From NCBI GenBank assembly GCA_947311635.1, contig CAMZLD010000120.1, positions 1 through 41,160 on the forward strand: a DNA stretch of 41,160 bases, read 5' to 3'. The stretch is from an uncultured Flavobacteriaceae bacterium (lineage in GTDB: Bacteria; Bacteroidota; Bacteroidia; Flavobacteriales; Flavobacteriaceae). This document shows positions 29,020-37,117 of the stretch, piece by piece; the stretch's first letter is position 1, and each line of letters begins with the position of its first letter. Position numbers and translations under genes: made by a program. The notes beneath the pieces were generated by a model. The model was given only the letters and a program-made list of their open reading frames with translations. It was not told the origin of the DNA and did no database searches.

Positions 29020-29070
29020 AAAATTACACAAAAAAACCTTGATAATTTCAAGGTTTTTTTGTGTAATTTT
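29020..29070 (-). terminator. Strong hairpin terminator: perfect 23-bp inverted repeat with 5-nt loop
   Basis: AAAATTACACAAAAAAACCTTGA-taatt-TCAAGGTTTTTTTGTGTAATTTT. Confidence 0.85.
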
Positions 29071-29074
29071 AACG

Positions 29075-29461
29075 TTAAGCGCCAATAGTTTTTTTAAGCA
29101 ATGCTATTTGATTTTCCCAAAACATTTTTGATTCTTCTACCTCATCTTCATCATCTGCAAAATCAGTAACGATAAGAGAAACATCATTGGTTAATTCATC
29201 TACTTGAATTTTAAATTCAAAATAGCTTTTAGCGTCATCATCTTCTTCCCATTTAAATTTTATTCGTTCGTTTGCTTTTTTGGTTAATACTTTTGCTGTT
29301 TCTTCAGAACCATCCCAAATAAAAGTATAATTTACACCTCTAGAATTTACATTATCTGCAAACCATTCTGATAAGCCAGAAGGTGTTGCAAAATATTGGT
29401 ATAACATATGTGGAGAAGCATGGATGGGAAATTCTATTTCGAATTTTATTTTTTCACTCAT
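29075..29461 (-). CDS. START-like / AHSA1-type SRPBCC domain protein
   Basis: MSEKIKFEIEFPIHASPHMLYQYFATPSGLSEWFADNV...FIWDGSEE. Confidence 0.85.
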   Translation of the reverse strand: MSEKIKFEIEFPIHASPHMLYQYFATPSGLSEWFADNVNSRGVNYTFIWDGSEETAKVLTKKANERIKFKWEEDDDAKSYFEFKIQVDELTNDVSLIVTDFADDEDEVEESKMFWENQIALLKKTIGA

Positions 29462-29525
29462 TTTTTTATATTGAATGGACAATATATAGATTTATTTTTT
29501 TAAAAAAAAATAAATAATAAACTTG

Positions 29526-29553
29526 TTGAACAGGTTTTAAACTTCTATATTTG
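29526..29553 (+). promoter_or_regulatory. Promoter upstream of tRNA-Met
   Basis: TTG 29526-29528 and TATATTTG 29546-29553. Confidence 0.6.
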
Positions 29554-29565
29554 CCACCTTAAAAC

Positions 29566-29639
29566 GGCGAGGTAGCTCAGTTGGTTAGAGCGTCGGATTC
29601 ATAACCCGGAGGTCAGGAGTTCAAATCTCCTTCTCGCTA
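29566..29639 (+). tRNA. tRNA with CAT anticodon (elongator Met, or Ile2 if lysidine-modified)
   Basis: Cloverleaf read by eye: GGCGAGG/TCTCGCT acceptor (two GU), GCTC/GAGC D-stem, TTCATAA anticodon loop, AGGAG-TTCAAAT-CTCCT T-arm. Confidence 0.93.
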
Positions 29640-29642
29640 CAA

Positions 29643-29676
29643 AAAAGACAGCTTTTTTAAAAGCTGTCTTTTTATT
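29643..29676 (+). terminator. Terminator after tRNA-Met (probably bidirectional)
   Basis: AAAAGACAGCTTTT-TT-AAAAGCTGTCTTTTTATTTT. Confidence 0.75.
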
Positions 29677-30115
29677 TTATAATTTCCTTATACATAAGGT
29701 AATGCAATCCTATTGAAGGTATATTAAACTTTGTTGTAGTTTTAATAAAGCCCAATTTTTCATAAAAAGTTACCGCAACAACTCTTGCATTGCACCAAAT
29801 AATTTCAACTCCACTATTTTTTAAAGTAGCAAAAACAGCGCAAATTAATTGTTGACCAACGCCTTTTTGCTGAAAACTTGTTGCTATTGCCATGCCTCTT
29901 AATTGGTATTGTTTATAAAAAGAAAAAGCTTGCTGGTTTTTTTTCATTAAACTAACAACACCAATAATAGTATTGTCATAATAGGCACCTAAATGAATTG
30001 TTGTCTTTTCAAAATCTCCGTCAAAAACAAATGGTTTTGTACTATTTTTACGCAATATTTTTTCACGAAGTGTATAGGTTTGCTGTGGAGTTATATGTTG
30101 GATGTTGATTTTCAT
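29672..30115 (-). CDS. GNAT family N-acetyltransferase
   Basis: YQLRGMAIATSFQQKGVGQQLICAVF, WCNARVVAVTFYEKLGF. Confidence 0.88.
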   Translation of the reverse strand: MKINIQHITPQQTYTLREKILRKNSTKPFVFDGDFEKTTIHLGAYYDNTIIGVVSLMKKNQQAFSFYKQYQLRGMAIATSFQQKGVGQQLICAVFATLKNSGVEIIWCNARVVAVTFYEKLGFIKTTTKFNIPSIGLHYLMYKEIIK

Positions 30116-30176
30116 TTTGGTAATACAAACTGTATTAAGGGGTTATAAAATTTATAAAATTAAGGTAAATAAATAC

Positions 30177-30206
30177 TTGTAAGGTTCTTAATAGATTGTA
30201 TATTTG
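30177..30206 (+). promoter_or_regulatory. Promoter upstream of tRNA-Gly
   Basis: TTG 30177-30179, 19-nt spacer, TATATTTG 30199-30206. Confidence 0.65.
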
Positions 30207-30218
30207 TAGCACTTTTAG

Positions 30219-30291
30219 GCGAAAGTAGCTCAGTTGGTAGAGCGTCAGCCTTCCAAGCTGAATGTCGCCAGTTCGAACCTGGTCTTTCGCT
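30219..30291 (+). tRNA. tRNA-Gly (TCC anticodon)
   Basis: GCGAAAG/CTTTCGC acceptor, GCTC/GAGC, TCAGC-CTTCCAA-GCTGA, GCCAG-TTCGAAC-CTGGT. Confidence 0.96.
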
Positions 30292-30295
30292 CTAT

Positions 30296-30326
30296 AACCT
30301 CATCATTTTATGGTGAGGTTTTTTAT
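30296..30326 (+). terminator. Terminator after tRNA-Gly
   Basis: AACCTCA...TGAGGTTTTTT. Confidence 0.7.
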
Positions 30327-30327
30327 T

Positions 30328-30984
30328 TTACAAGCGTAATTTTTTTTCAAAAAAAAGTAATAATACAATGGGAATTCCTAAAAGAAGCGTCATCATTTTA
30401 TTTTCTGAAAATATGGAAGGGTACAACAACAAAGTCAAAGCAAAACCACCAATAGTACCTCCTAAATGTGCCGCATGACCAATATTACCCAATTGCTTTT
30501 TCATACCGTAAATGGTGTATAATAAATATCCTATTCCAAAAACATAAGCTGGCAAAGGTATGGGTAAAGGAAACATAATCAATGTCATTTCTGGTCGTAA
30601 CATAATGGCGGCATATATAACGCCTGCAACTGCTCCAGATGCTCCTACTGCTGAGTAAGCATGGTTATTTTTATGGTAATTTAATGTGAAAAGGCTTCCG
30701 AAGAGTAAACTTCCGAAGTAAATAATTAAAAATTTAGAAACTCCTATATGAGCAATAACTACAGGCCCAAACATATATAATACATACATATTTAGCCCTA
30801 AATGCATATAATCTACATGTAAAAATCCAGAAGATAACATTCTAATTTGCTGACCTGCTTTGATGGGACCTATTTGAAATTTGTATTTTTCAAAAAAATA
30901 ACGATCATTAAATCCTTGTAATGAAAACAAAACATTTGCAATGATAATGATGTAAACAATATTCTGTAATATCATATTTAGCAT
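30328..30984 (-). CDS. Rhomboid family intramembrane serine protease
   Basis: Multi-TM; SAVGASGAVAGV (GxSG) and GHAAHLGGTIGG catalytic His. Confidence 0.92.
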   Translation of the reverse strand: MLNMILQNIVYIIIIANVLFSLQGFNDRYFFEKYKFQIGPIKAGQQIRMLSSGFLHVDYMHLGLNMYVLYMFGPVVIAHIGVSKFLIIYFGSLLFGSLFTLNYHKNNHAYSAVGASGAVAGVIYAAIMLRPEMTLIMFPLPIPLPAYVFGIGYLLYTIYGMKKQLGNIGHAAHLGGTIGGFALTLLLYPSIFSENKMMTLLLGIPIVLLLFFEKKLRL

Positions 30985-30989
30985 ATTTT

Positions 30990-31910
30990 ATGTTCAAAGA
31001 TAAAATTATATACGATATTTGCAGTCATCTTATGCAGTTATTAATTTACATTCTCGTTTACCCGTTACTTTGGCTTATCTCTAAACTGCCTTTTAAAATT
31101 TTTTATTGGCTTTCTGATGCTGTTTATGTGTTGGTATATCATATTATTGGATATCGTAAAAAGGTAGTTCGAGAAAATTTGCGCAGGGTATTTCAAAGTA
31201 AAAGTGATGGTGAATTAAAAAACATTGAAAAAAAATTCTATAAACATATGTGTGATATGTTTTTAGAAATGATAAAGTCAATCTCTATTTCTGAAGATGA
31301 AATGAAAAAACGATTTACTTTTACTAATGTTGATGATTTATTAAAAATACAGCAGCAAAATAAAAGTGTTATTTTAATGTGCGCACATTATGCTAGTTGG
31401 GAATGGATGAATATTTTAGAAAAATATGTTGATTACAAAGGGTTTGGTGTGTATCAACTTATTGGCAATAAGTATTTTGATAAACTTGTTAGATCTATTA
31501 GAGAAAAATACAATACTACTTTAATTATCACTAAAAAAGCGATTAAAACCATTACAGAGAATCAAAATAAAAACGTACTTGGTCTTTACGCCATGGTTTC
31601 TGATCAATCACCACAACCTCATAAAACACATCATTGGTCGCATTTTTTAGGCACCAAAGTACCTTGCTTTACAGGTGCAGAAATGCTTGCTAAAAAATTA
31701 GACATGGCGGTTGTCTACCTACATGTAGAAAAAGTGAAAAGAGGGCATTATCAAGCTACTTTTAAAATATTAGCTACAACTACTAATGAATTTAAAAACT
31801 ACGAAATTACTGATGCGTTTTTAAAAGAGGTAGAAAAACAAGTGTACGCAGTACCAGAATATTATTTATGGACACATAAGCGTTTTAAACACGCACATTT
31901 AGCCAAATAA
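30990..31910 (+). CDS. Lysophospholipid/lipid A acyltransferase (LpxL/HtrB-like)
   Basis: ILMCAHYASWEW (HX4 motif region), VSDQSPQPHKTHHWSHFLGTKVPCFTGAEMLAKKLD, EYYLWTHKRFKH. Confidence 0.9.
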   Translation: MFKDKIIYDICSHLMQLLIYILVYPLLWLISKLPFKIFYWLSDAVYVLVYHIIGYRKKVVRENLRRVFQSKSDGELKNIEKKFYKHMCDMFLEMIKSISISEDEMKKRFTFTNVDDLLKIQQQNKSVILMCAHYASWEWMNILEKYVDYKGFGVYQLIGNKYFDKLVRSIREKYNTTLIITKKAIKTITENQNKNVLGLYAMVSDQSPQPHKTHHWSHFLGTKVPCFTGAEMLAKKLDMAVVYLHVEKVKRGHYQATFKILATTTNEFKNYEITDAFLKEVEKQVYAVPEYYLWTHKRFKHAHLAK

Positions 31911-31915
31911 TGTTC

Positions 31916-32344
31916 TTATTTTTTAATTTTTTGAGGCCAAAGGTAATACCCCGTTACGGCACCAAAGATTAAAAAAATGAGATGCATCCACATTGGTAAA
32001 GGCGTTTGTATATATCTTCCTAAAAGAAAAATGATAAGTGCCATTAATAGTAAAACAACAATACCTGTTAGCTCTGGTATTGTTTTAGCGTCTTTCCCTC
32101 TACAAATAAACAGATGCGCTGCTAAGACACCCCAAACCCAGGTAATTACAAAAAGTTTGTCATGTGCATTGGTATGTATAACACTACTTATAGTATCATG
32201 ATGATTACGATATAAAAAAATATCCCAAATAATAAGAAAAACGGTTATTGCAATGACCACATATTGAGTATAGACAATGGCTTTACTTTTAAAAGCTGCT
32301 GTTACTTTATTTTTAGTTTGTATATTAAATTCTGATAGTTTCAT
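31916..32344 (-). CDS. Hypothetical membrane protein
   Basis: Several TM segments; related to the following ORF (DTIS...WGVLAxHxF). Confidence 0.65.
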   Translation of the reverse strand: MKLSEFNIQTKNKVTAAFKSKAIVYTQYVVIAITVFLIIWDIFLYRNHHDTISSVIHTNAHDKLFVITWVWGVLAAHLFICRGKDAKTIPELTGIVVLLLMALIIFLLGRYIQTPLPMWMHLIFLIFGAVTGYYLWPQKIKK

Positions 32345-32349
32345 CTAGA

Positions 32350-32724
32350 TTAATTTAAAGACCAAAAAAAGTGCCCCATAAACATCCCAAAGAGTAATAA
32401 AACTATTTGTCCGCGTGCTTTAATTCTTTTTCCTAAGACCTTTCCGAAGGTAAAAAAAAGGAGTGCAATAGCTAGAATAAGTGATAAACCAATCAACGAA
32501 TTATCAAATGGAGGGTTTTGGGTTCCTAAAAAAAAATGCCCTGCCAAAACACCCCACAAGTAGGTAATAAAAAAATACGAACGGTACACCCAACCTTTTA
32601 AAATATTGCTAATGGTATCACCTTCGGTTTTATTAAGGTATAAATACATATCGAAAATGATGATAATACCTAGAATACCTATCAAGCCTTTCTCTACAAT
32701 ATGTGCTGTGTCTAGGTAATTCAT
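32350..32724 (-). CDS. Hypothetical membrane protein, likely divergent paralog of 31916..32344
   Basis: Several TM segments; YLNKTEGDTISN...FFITYLWGVLAGHFF. Confidence 0.65.
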   Translation of the reverse strand: MNYLDTAHIVEKGLIGILGIIIIFDMYLYLNKTEGDTISNILKGWVYRSYFFITYLWGVLAGHFFLGTQNPPFDNSLIGLSLILAIALLFFTFGKVLGKRIKARGQIVLLLFGMFMGHFFWSLN

Positions 32725-32730
32725 TATGAT

Positions 32731-34116
32731 TTATAGTATATCTTTTATTTCTGAAATAATACGGTCTGCTAATGTATCTGCATTGCTTTGTGTTGTACTT
32801 TCTGTATAGACTCTAATTATTGGCTCTGTGTTCGATTTTCTTAAATGTACCCATTCTGATTTGAAATTAATTTTAACACCATCTACAGTATTCACATCTT
32901 CATGCTTATATTTAGCTTCCATTGCTTTTAGAATTGCATCAACATTAATTTGTGGCGTTAATTGTATTTTTTTCTTGCTCATAAAATAGTTTGGATAACT
33001 ATCTCTTAAAGCTTTGCATGACATTTTAGAAATGGCTAAATGCGATAAAAATAAAGCGACACCTACAATAGAATCTCGACCATAATGGGATGCTGGGTAA
33101 ATAATACCTCCGTTGCCTTCACCTCCAATAATGGCATTGTTTTCTTTCATACCTATAACAACATTGACTTCTCCTACTGCGCTTGCGGTATATGTACCCT
33201 GATGCTTTTCTGTAATGTCTCTAAGCGCCCTTGAAGATGATAAATTTGAAACGGTATTTCCGCCTTTTTCTTTTCCTAATACATAATCTGCACAAGCTAC
33301 TAATGTATATTCTTCACCAAACATTGATCCGTCTTCACTTACCAAAGCCAATCTATCTACATCTGGATCTACAACAACGCCAAGATCTGCTTTTTCTGAA
33401 ACAACAAGTTTTGAAATTTCTGTTAAATTTTCTTTTAATGGCTCTGGATTATGAGGAAATTGTCCGTTTGGTTCACAATACAATTCTATACACGCTACGC
33501 CTAATTTTTTTAATAACTTTGGAATGATAATGCCTCCTGTTGAATTTACGGCATCAACAACGACTTTAAATTTTGCTGCTTTAATTGCAGCAATATCAAC
33601 GTGTTTTAGCTTTAAAACTTCATCTATATGTTTTTCCATATAGCCTTTTAGTTTGCTATACTTTCCTAGATCATCTACTTCTGCAAAAGTATAGGCATCA
33701 TTTTCGGCTATTTCTAAAATCTTATTTCCTTGTGCTCCATTAATAAATTCTCCTTTATGGTTTAATAACTTTAGAGCATTCCATTGTTTTGGGTTGTGGC
33801 TTGCTGTTAAAATTATACCGCCATCTGCTTTTTCTAAAGCAACGGCAACTTCTACTGTTGGGGTTGTTGACAACCCTAAATCAACCACATTAATCCCAAG
33901 ACCAACTAGGGTGTTTGCTACTAAACTACTAATCATTTTACCAGAAATTCTAGCATCTCTTCCTAAAATAACGGTAAGTTTTTTTGAATTATTTTGAGAT
34001 ATTAGCCAAGTTCCGTAAGCTGCTGCAAATTTTACAGCATCTACAGGTGTAAGGTTTTGATCTACTTTACCGCCAATGGTGCCTCTAATACCAGATATAG
34101 ATTTTATTAATGTCAT
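32731..34116 (-). CDS. glmM: Phosphoglucosamine mutase
   Basis: SISGIRGTIGGKVDQNLTP, ILTASHNPKQWNALK, DPDVDRLAL, GEGNGGIIYP, RKSNTEPIIRVY. Confidence 0.88.
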   Translation of the reverse strand: MTLIKSISGIRGTIGGKVDQNLTPVDAVKFAAAYGTWLISQNNSKKLTVILGRDARISGKMISSLVANTLVGLGINVVDLGLSTTPTVEVAVALEKADGGIILTASHNPKQWNALKLLNHKGEFINGAQGNKILEIAENDAYTFAEVDDLGKYSKLKGYMEKHIDEVLKLKHVDIAAIKAAKFKVVVDAVNSTGGIIIPKLLKKLGVACIELYCEPNGQFPHNPEPLKENLTEISKLVVSEKADLGVVVDPDVDRLALVSEDGSMFGEEYTLVACADYVLGKEKGGNTVSNLSSSRALRDITEKHQGTYTASAVGEVNVVIGMKENNAIIGGEGNGGIIYPASHYGRDSIVGVALFLSHLAISKMSCKALRDSYPNYFMSKKKIQLTPQINVDAILKAMEAKYKHEDVNTVDGVKINFKSEWVHLRKSNTEPIIRVYTESTTQSNADTLADRIISEIKDIL

Positions 34117-34227
34117 TTTCTTGTTTTTGCACAAATATAATTGAATAAGTTGGTTCTAAAAACTATCTCTAAATTTAAAACGTGAATCATATACGTTATA
34201 AGATGAGTTTTATCTTTTACTAATGGC

Positions 34228-34440
34228 AGTGTCCGGTTAAAGACGCAAGACCGATTCTCTATTAGACGAAAGATAAAAGACTTGATTGTAACGATACGAT
34301 AAACAGTTATTTGAAAATTATTATTATTGATAACATAAAATTAAAAAAACAGAAAAAGTAAGGTGTCTATTTTAAAAGGCTCCTAGAACCTCTATTAAAC
34401 ATAACTTTTTAGCGTTTTTATAAATTTTAATCGGACAACT
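34228..34440. mobile_element. Candidate non-coding IS remnant/MITE bounded by imperfect terminal inverted repeats
   Basis: Left AGTGTCCGGTTAAA; right end reverse complement AGTTGTCCGATTAAAA; no ORF between; no obvious target duplication. Confidence 0.35.
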
Positions 34441-34483
34441 ATATTTTACTAAATTTAAACAATAGATGTAATTTATTAACTAA

Positions 34484-34513
34484 AAAACGCCGTTCATTTT
34501 ATGAACGGCGTTT
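34484..34513 (-). terminator. Terminator of rpsA
   Basis: AAACGCCGTTCAT-TTT-ATGAACGGCGTTT with T-run on minus strand. Confidence 0.85.
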
Positions 34514-34536
34514 GAAATATTATAAGAACTAAAAGA

Positions 34537-36870
34537 TTAATTTCCTTCTTCCATTTTTCTTTTCAATTCTGCTAGCCCGCCGATATCACCTAAAGTGGTT
34601 TTATCTGCTTCTGAAGCCTTTTTGGCTGCTGCTCTCATATTTGTTCTTTCTTGTTCTTTAAAAATTGCTGTATGTGATGCTACAATTCTTCTGTAATCTT
34701 TATTAAATTCTAAGATTTTGAAGTCTGCTGTATCTCCTTTTACAATTTTAGAGCCATCTTCTTTTTCTAAATGACGTCCTGGCACAAATGCCTCTACATC
34801 ATTTTCAAAAGTAATGATTGCACCTTTGTCTGTTTTTTCTTTAACAGTTGCTTGGTGTACAGAGTCTATTGCAAAAGTTTTTTCATGCTCATCCCAAGGG
34901 TTTGCTTGCGTTTGCTTATGACCTAAATTCAACTTACGATCTTCTACATTTAATTCTAAAACTTTTACTTCTAGCTTATCTCCTACTTTTACAAAATCAG
35001 ATGGATGTTTCACTTTTTTAGTCCATGATAAATCAGAAATATAAACCAACCCATCAATTCCTTCTTCTAGTTCAACAAAAACTCCAAAGTTTGTGTAATT
35101 TCTTACTGTACCTGTATGAGTTGAACCTATTTCGTATTTTTTAGTAATATCTGTCCAAGGGTCTGGTTGTAACTGTTTAATACCTAGAGACATTTTTCTA
35201 TCTTCTCTGTCTAAAGTAAGTATTTTAGCTTCAATTTCATCTCCAACAGAAACAAAATCTTGAGCAGAACGTAAATGTGTAGACCAAGACATTTCAGAAA
35301 CGTGAATAAGGCCTTCTACTCCTTTTTCTACTTCTAAGAATGCGCCATAATCTGCAATTACAACTACTTTACCTTTAACAACATCACCTACTTTTAATTC
35401 TTTATCTAGAGCTTCCCAAGGATGATCACTTAATTGTTTTAATCCTAATTGAATTCTAGATTTTTCTTCATCAAAGTCTAATATTACAACATTTAATTTT
35501 TGATCTAATTCTAAGAATTCGCTTGGATGATTAATTCTACTCCAAGATAAATCTGTAATATGTACCAAACCATCTACGCCTCCTAAATCTACAAATACAC
35601 CGTAAGAAGTAATATTTTTAACAATACCTTCTAATACTTGTCCTTTTTCTAATTGGCTTATGATTTCTTTTTTCTGAAGTTCAATATCTGCTTCAATTAA
35701 TGCTTTATGAGAAACAACTACGTTTTTAAACTCATGATTAATTTTTACTACTTTAAACTCCATGTTTTTATCAACATACTGGTCGTAATCTCTAATTGGC
35801 TTTACATCAATTTGAGATCCTGGTAAGAAAGCTTCAATTCCGAAGATATCTACAATCATACCGCCACGAGTTCTACATTTAACATGACCGTTAACAACTT
35901 CTCCTGTGTCATGGGCAGCAATAACTCTATCCCACGCCTTTATTACACGTGCTTTTTTGTGCGAAAGTACTAATTGACCTGTACTATCTTCTCTAATATC
36001 TACTAAAACCTCTACTTTATCTCCAACTTTTAAACCTGGATTGTAACGGAATTCGTTTAAAGAAATAACACCTTCAGATTTTGAATTGATATCAATTATG
36101 GCTTCACGATCTGTCATGTGTGTTACCGTACCTTCAATTAACTCTCTTTCTTTAATAAAACCAAGTGTACCTTCTAAGGCTGCGTCAAAAGCTTTTAGTT
36201 TGCTCTCGTCAACTTCTTCTATGCCTTCTTCGTATTTATGCCAATCAAATTCTGCTAAGAATTTTTTTGGATCTACTTTTTCTTTTTTTACAGCTTTTTC
36301 TTCAGTTATTTCAACAACTTCTGCTTCTACTGCATCTTTTGTTACTGTTTTAGCTACTTTTTCTTTATTTTCAACAACAGCATCTTCAGATACTTCTTTA
36401 GTTGTAGCTTTAACTGGTGTAGCAACTTCTTGTTTAACTTCTTTAGTTTCAGCTATTTTATCAACTTTTTCTACTTTTGGAGCTTTCTCTTTTTTGGGTG
36501 CTTCTTTTTTTGCTTCTTTTACTGGAGCATCATCACCATAAACATCTTGCTTAGAAAATGCTTCTACTAAAAGCGTATAAAATATAGCTCTGTATTTATT
36601 TCTATTTGAAGAACCAATGGTTTCAACGGTTTTTGCAATTGCTTCGTCAAGTTTAGGGCTATCTTCTAATCCTAATTTTTTGATTAAAAAATTCTTTTTA
36701 ACCGTTGCCAATTCTTTCTCATCAGAACTAGATACTGTTTCTGCATCTGCTCTGTAAATTGATGGACCTAAACCTTTGGTTACTTTTGCTAATAAGGTAG
36801 TGTCGATTTTAATACCTAGTTTTTCAACTTCTGCAGTATAAAAATCTATTTTTTCTTGTAATTTAGACAT
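34537..36870 (-). CDS. rpsA: Ribosomal protein S1 (six S1 repeats) with in-frame N-terminal DUF2853-like domain and charged linker
   Basis: aa ~1-112 DUF2853-like (TKGLGPSIYRADAETVSSSDEKELATVKKNFLIKKLGL...SSNRNKYRAIFYTLL); aa ~113-200 K/E/A/V-rich; aa ~201-777 flavobacterial S1 (EGVISLNEFRYNPGLKVGDKVEVLVDIRED..., GYGVF-type repeats). Confidence 0.92.
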   Translation of the reverse strand: MSKLQEKIDFYTAEVEKLGIKIDTTLLAKVTKGLGPSIYRADAETVSSSDEKELATVKKNFLIKKLGLEDSPKLDEAIAKTVETIGSSNRNKYRAIFYTLLVEAFSKQDVYGDDAPVKEAKKEAPKKEKAPKVEKVDKIAETKEVKQEVATPVKATTKEVSEDAVVENKEKVAKTVTKDAVEAEVVEITEEKAVKKEKVDPKKFLAEFDWHKYEEGIEEVDESKLKAFDAALEGTLGFIKERELIEGTVTHMTDREAIIDINSKSEGVISLNEFRYNPGLKVGDKVEVLVDIREDSTGQLVLSHKKARVIKAWDRVIAAHDTGEVVNGHVKCRTRGGMIVDIFGIEAFLPGSQIDVKPIRDYDQYVDKNMEFKVVKINHEFKNVVVSHKALIEADIELQKKEIISQLEKGQVLEGIVKNITSYGVFVDLGGVDGLVHITDLSWSRINHPSEFLELDQKLNVVILDFDEEKSRIQLGLKQLSDHPWEALDKELKVGDVVKGKVVVIADYGAFLEVEKGVEGLIHVSEMSWSTHLRSAQDFVSVGDEIEAKILTLDREDRKMSLGIKQLQPDPWTDITKKYEIGSTHTGTVRNYTNFGVFVELEEGIDGLVYISDLSWTKKVKHPSDFVKVGDKLEVKVLELNVEDRKLNLGHKQTQANPWDEHEKTFAIDSVHQATVKEKTDKGAIITFENDVEAFVPGRHLEKEDGSKIVKGDTADFKILEFNKDYRRIVASHTAIFKEQERTNMRAAAKKASEADKTTLGDIGGLAELKRKMEEGN

Positions 36871-37067
36871 GTGTCTATTAAATTTGTATCTTGCTGTTAT
36901 TCAGATTATTAAACGATAATAAAAACAAGAGGTTTTTAAAAAATTTGTTTTTTGGTGCCCTTTTTAAATCTGTTCTCGTAAAAAGGAGTGCAAATTTACA
37001 AAATCTAATTTAATTTACCAAGTGCTAAACCACTGAAATTAAGCATTTTTCTATTCAATAAATTAGT

Positions 37068-37083
37068 TGTCATAGTTATGACA
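37068..37083. promoter_or_regulatory. 16-bp perfect palindrome TGTCATA-GT-TATGACA, operator-like
   Basis: 7-bp arms with 2-nt spacer in the intergenic region between ABC permease 3' end and rpsA 5' region. Confidence 0.3.
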
Positions 37084-37117
37084 CCTAGAATGTTTCAGAC
37101 ATGAAAAAAGAGGTGTG

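Noticed and set aside
30234-30455. 73-aa + strand ORF
   Set aside because: Starts inside tRNA-Gly and runs through its terminator into the rhomboid gene.
27623-32724. Possible defence island or integrated element around the two tRNA genes
   Set aside because: Genes next to the tRNAs are ordinary chromosomal families; no integrase, no att-like repeat of the tRNA 3' ends was found.
36086-36541. ORF of 151 aa on + strand (Ser/Phe-rich) opposite rpsA
   Set aside because: Antisense shadow of the Lys/Glu-rich S1 linker; low-complexity composition is the complement of AAA/GAA-type codons.
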